Both the position numbers and the translations under genes were made by a program. From Gammaproteobacteria bacterium (lineage in GTDB: Bacteria > Pseudomonadota > Gammaproteobacteria > GCA-001735895): DNA of 16,255 bases. The stretch spans positions 1-16,255 of the forward strand of contig QIJI01000074.1 in NCBI GenBank assembly GCA_003231795.1. The letters run 5' to 3'. The notes below the pieces were generated by a model, which was not told where the DNA came from, searched no databases, and worked only from the letters and a program-made list of their open reading frames with translations. Positions 13,961 to 16,255 of the stretch are shown in pieces (the first letter of the stretch is position 1; the number at the start of each line of letters is the position of its first letter).

Positions 13961-15364
13961 GTGAGCAACCCTTTCTTTCTGACACGTCAAACCGCGAACC
14001 TTATGGAGGATTTCGCACGCGAACTAAAATCCGGTTCGGCGTTATTTTTACTTTATGGTGAACCTCAAATAGGCAAGACAAGATTGTTGCAGGAACTAAT
14101 GCAAAATCGCCTGGCCGATACGCAGGTACACTGGGTCGAGCTGGCTAAATTTGAAGGCGATGACACCCCGGTGGACCGAAGCGGCGAGATCGAGGCGGTT
14201 TTTGAATCGGCTCGCCCTGGAGACATTATTGTTGCTGATCATTTTGAAGAAGCTTTGCAAAAGCCGCGGCATCAATTATTTCTGAGCTGGTCCACCGACG
14301 GGCTCGATAAAAATCTGAATCTGATTCTCGTCAGCAGCACCGAGGGTTTTAACGAACTTCGCCAACTTTCGATGCAATACCAGGTACGCGTGCAGAGTTT
14401 TCAACAGATGCCCTACAGCCAGGACGAAGTAGAAGCCTTCCTCGGTTTTTACCTTTTCCCTGATCATCCCATCGGACAACTCAGCATACCATCGCCGCTA
14501 CGCAAGCAACTCGCGGCAACCAATGGCGTCGTCGGCCAGGTTCTCGAACTGGCGCAACGTGAAGGTAAGCAGATTGATTCATCGCCAATGGCTGAGACCG
14601 AGTCCATTCGCCGTGGTAGCTGGATTATGGTCACGGTGCTGTCGGTGGTGGCAATAGTGGCCGGGGTTGTCTGGTATCTTAACAGCAGTCCTGTGGACGA
14701 GGAGATCGCGCTGGGTGAAGCGCAAACGGCTACTGTAGTGCTAGCGGATGAGCCCGCGGTGACCACGACAACAAACCTGCCTGATTCAGATTCTGACGTG
14801 ACCATGGAAGCACAGCAATCGTCTCAACCGATAGTGAAGGTTGACTCTGTATCTGAGGCTGAATCGCAACCGGCGGTGGAGGTTGAACCTGAGCCCGAAG
14901 TCGAAAACGCGCCCACCGTTGTCGAAAGTTCCGGTAATAAAATGGTTGTACAGGCTGACGAGGTCCCGCCTGATGCGATTGTCGTAGACGAGTCGGTTCC
15001 GGTATTTTTATCGCGATTTGAAACTGAGCTGGACCAGTCGCTGAGCTGGTTGCAAAATAGCAGCGAATCTAATGGCACGGTCCAGATTATGTCGCTCGGT
15101 TTCGATAACTTTGACGAAACGGCCTACTACCGGTATATCGACGGTCTCAAAAGCTATCAGGTTGATACCGATCAGATCAGAATTTTCAAAACGATGATTG
15201 GCAGCCGAATGGTGTACAGCGTGGTTTATGGCGCCTACCTTAGCCGGCTTGATGCCGCCGAAGCGATTGATGTTTTGCCTGCAGTGTTGCGCAAGTCGGC
15301 ACCTATACCGCGCAGTGTGGGTGGGATACGAAATGAAATTCGGCGACTGAGTGCCGAAAATTAG
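13961..15364 (+). CDS. DamX-like protein: N-terminal P-loop ATPase, transmembrane segment, C-terminal SPOR domain
   Basis: The 467-residue protein has three parts. Residues 1-205 form an AAA/ExeA-like ATPase with Walker A GEPQIGKT at 33-40, Walker B-like IIVADHFEE around Asp93, and ILVSSTEGF as a possible sensor. Residues 221-240 are a single membrane helix (WIMVTVLSVVAIVAGVVWYL) after a positive RRGS, giving an N-in, C-out topology. Residues 245-345 are an acidic, Val/Glu/Pro/Ser-rich linker. Residues about 370-455 are a SPOR-like domain with VQIMSLGF, VYSVVYGAYLSRLDAAEA and PIPRSVGGIRNEI. SPOR domains bind denuded peptidoglycan at the division septum. The start is GTG at 13961 with AAGG at 13951-13954. 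A possible promoter (TTGGAA 13866, TATAAA 13891) has a poor 19-bp spacing. The gene is not in the usual aroKB-dam context. Confidence 0.85.
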   Translation: MSNPFFLTRQTANLMEDFARELKSGSALFLLYGEPQIGKTRLLQELMQNRLADTQVHWVELAKFEGDDTPVDRSGEIEAVFESARPGDIIVADHFEEALQKPRHQLFLSWSTDGLDKNLNLILVSSTEGFNELRQLSMQYQVRVQSFQQMPYSQDEVEAFLGFYLFPDHPIGQLSIPSPLRKQLAATNGVVGQVLELAQREGKQIDSSPMAETESIRRGSWIMVTVLSVVAIVAGVVWYLNSSPVDEEIALGEAQTATVVLADEPAVTTTTNLPDSDSDVTMEAQQSSQPIVKVDSVSEAESQPAVEVEPEPEVENAPTVVESSGNKMVVQADEVPPDAIVVDESVPVFLSRFETELDQSLSWLQNSSESNGTVQIMSLGFDNFDETAYYRYIDGLKSYQVDTDQIRIFKTMIGSRMVYSVVYGAYLSRLDAAEAIDVLPAVLRKSAPIPRSVGGIRNEIRRLSAEN

Positions 15365-15382
15365 CTATATTGTGTGAAGCAG

Positions 15383-15388
15383 AGGAGG
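15383..15388 (+). promoter_or_regulatory. Strong Shine-Dalgarno sequence that decides the TTG start of sthA
   Basis: AGGAGG lies 6 bases before the TTG at 15395-15397. The frame is also open upstream to a GTG at 15374-15376, but that start has no ribosome binding site and would be translated through this motif. The first ATG in frame is at 15413, too far downstream to be served by this motif. Confidence 0.75.
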
Positions 15389-15394
15389 AAGGCT

Positions 15395-16255
15395 TTGGAA
15401 AATCATTATGACATGATCGTTATTGGTAGCGGTCCTGCAGGTAAGCGCGCCGCAATTCAGGCGTCCAAGCTGGGCAAGAATGTGCTGCTGGTCGAGAAAC
15501 AGGAAATAGTCGGTGGTGTCACCGTACATACCGGCACTATTCCGAGTAAGACATTGCGGGAAACCGTACTGTTTCTGTCGGGCTGGCGTCAGCGTGGTAT
15601 TTACGGGCGCAGTTACAAGGTCAAGGAGAATATTACCGCCGATGATCTCAAGCAGCGGCTGGTATCGACGCTGAATCAGGAAGTCGAAATCATCCAGCAC
15701 CAGCTGAAGCGCAACAACGTTGAAATTCAGCATGGCCATGCACGTTTTAGCGGTCAAAATTCGATCGCGATCGAAGATAACGAAGGTGGTTTCCACGAAT
15801 ACAGTGCAGATTACTTCGTTATTTGCGTCGGAACCAAAACCCGTCGCCCGGACAGTGTTCCTTTCGACGGCGACAGTGTTATCGATAGCGATGAAATTCT
15901 GGAACTCAAGCGCATTCCAAGAAAGATGCTGGTAGTCGGTGGCGGCGTTATCGGACTGGAATATGCGACTATTTTCAAGGCACTTGATATCGAGGTGTCG
16001 GTGCTCGAAACCAATGACTTTGTGCTTGGATTTGTCGATCGTGAAATTGTCGATGAACTGGTGCATCACCTGCGCGACTGCAATATCCAAATTCGACTCA
16101 ACGATCAGATCGACACCATCAATAAATACGATGACGGCAAGGTTGTGGTTAGGTTCAAAAGTGGCAAGAGCATCGCGGTAGACACCGTGTTGTTTGCCGC
16201 CGGACGCCAGGGCGTTACCGATGACCTGTCGCTGGAAGCGGTCGGAATCGAAGCT
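15395..16255 (+). CDS. sthA: Soluble (Si-specific) pyridine nucleotide transhydrogenase, N-terminal part, 3' end cut by window
   Basis: The frame is open from TTG at 15395 to the window edge, giving 287 residues of an expected roughly 460-470. It starts MENHYDMIVIGSGPAGKRAA, an FAD-binding GxGxxG typical of the dihydrolipoamide dehydrogenase-like superfamily. The VGGVTVHTGTIPSKTLRE segment stands where lipoamide dehydrogenases carry CxxxxC. Here both positions are Val and Thr, so there is no redox disulfide, which marks SthA-type transhydrogenases. A second Rossmann motif, VVGGGVIGLEYATIFKAL, binds the pyridine nucleotide. The enzyme transfers hydride between NADPH and NAD in the cytoplasm and balances the two pools. 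It follows the DamX-like gene by 30 bp and could share its transcript. The long open frame on the opposite strand is a shadow. Confidence 0.92.
   Translation, partial: MENHYDMIVIGSGPAGKRAAIQASKLGKNVLLVEKQEIVGGVTVHTGTIPSKTLRETVLFLSGWRQRGIYGRSYKVKENITADDLKQRLVSTLNQEVEIIQHQLKRNNVEIQHGHARFSGQNSIAIEDNEGGFHEYSADYFVICVGTKTRRPDSVPFDGDSVIDSDEILELKRIPRKMLVVGGGVIGLEYATIFKALDIEVSVLETNDFVLGFVDREIVDELVHHLRDCNIQIRLNDQIDTINKYDDGKVVVRFKSGKSIAVDTVLFAAGRQGVTDDLSLEAVGIEA

Noticed and set aside
15365..16090. Long open frame on the minus strand (241 codons) opposite sthA
   Set aside because: It is entirely antisense to a clear sthA reading frame with recognisable FAD and NAD motifs. Its translation has no recognisable motif and it reflects codon bias of the real gene.

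Overview
The window looks like a chromosomal segment of a gammaproteobacterium of middling GC, roughly half by eye. The evidence is the gene set: a ZapE cell-division ATPase, a soluble transhydrogenase of the SthA type, a DamX-like ATPase-TM-SPOR protein, a dimeric (all-alpha) dUTPase and a PiT/DUF47 phosphate pair. I cannot name the genus. There is no phage, integrase, transposase, CRISPR array, rRNA or tRNA that I can see. Thirteen genes are complete and two are cut by the window edges.

Layout. (1) 1-4178: the 3' end of a dUTPase runs convergently into a minus-strand pair, a DUF47/PhoU-like protein followed by a PiT phosphate transporter. Upstream of these on the minus strand are a CvfB-like RNA-binding protein and a glycerophosphodiester phosphodiesterase. 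(2) 4261-5354: a stand-alone Hpt phosphotransfer protein and a membrane zinc metallopeptidase, both on the plus strand. (3) 5478-10035: a compact plus-strand catabolic operon with its own promoter, a GntR-type operator and a terminator. It encodes a GntR/FCD regulator, a DapA-family aldolase/deaminase, a PuuC-like aldehyde dehydrogenase and a PuuB/DAO-like FAD oxidoreductase. The parts suggest oxidation of an amine or amino acid, and the substrate is unknown. (4) 10110-13840: a small orphan protein (minus), zapE (plus), and a minus-strand pair of inositol-monophosphatase-like and secreted endonuclease/phosphatase-like genes that overlap by 37 bp. (5) 13961-16255: a DamX-like protein and the 5' part of sthA, which starts at TTG behind a strong ribosome binding site.

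The most unusual object is a 266-bp non-coding element at 11824-12089, between the convergent zapE and endonuclease/phosphatase-like genes. It consists of two inverted copies of one unit: arm A (33 nt), stem X (22 nt), core C (40 nt), spacer (12-14 nt), then the complement of X. A and C are conserved between the copies. The X stems differ completely in sequence between copies, yet each is self-complementary over exactly 22 nt. This is the pattern expected when a fold, not a sequence, is preserved. The two core loops are also complementary to each other. I know of no named family that matches it.

All three convergent gene junctions in the window (338-400, 10007-10109, 11826-12092) carry palindromic elements. 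The first two are small and REP-like.
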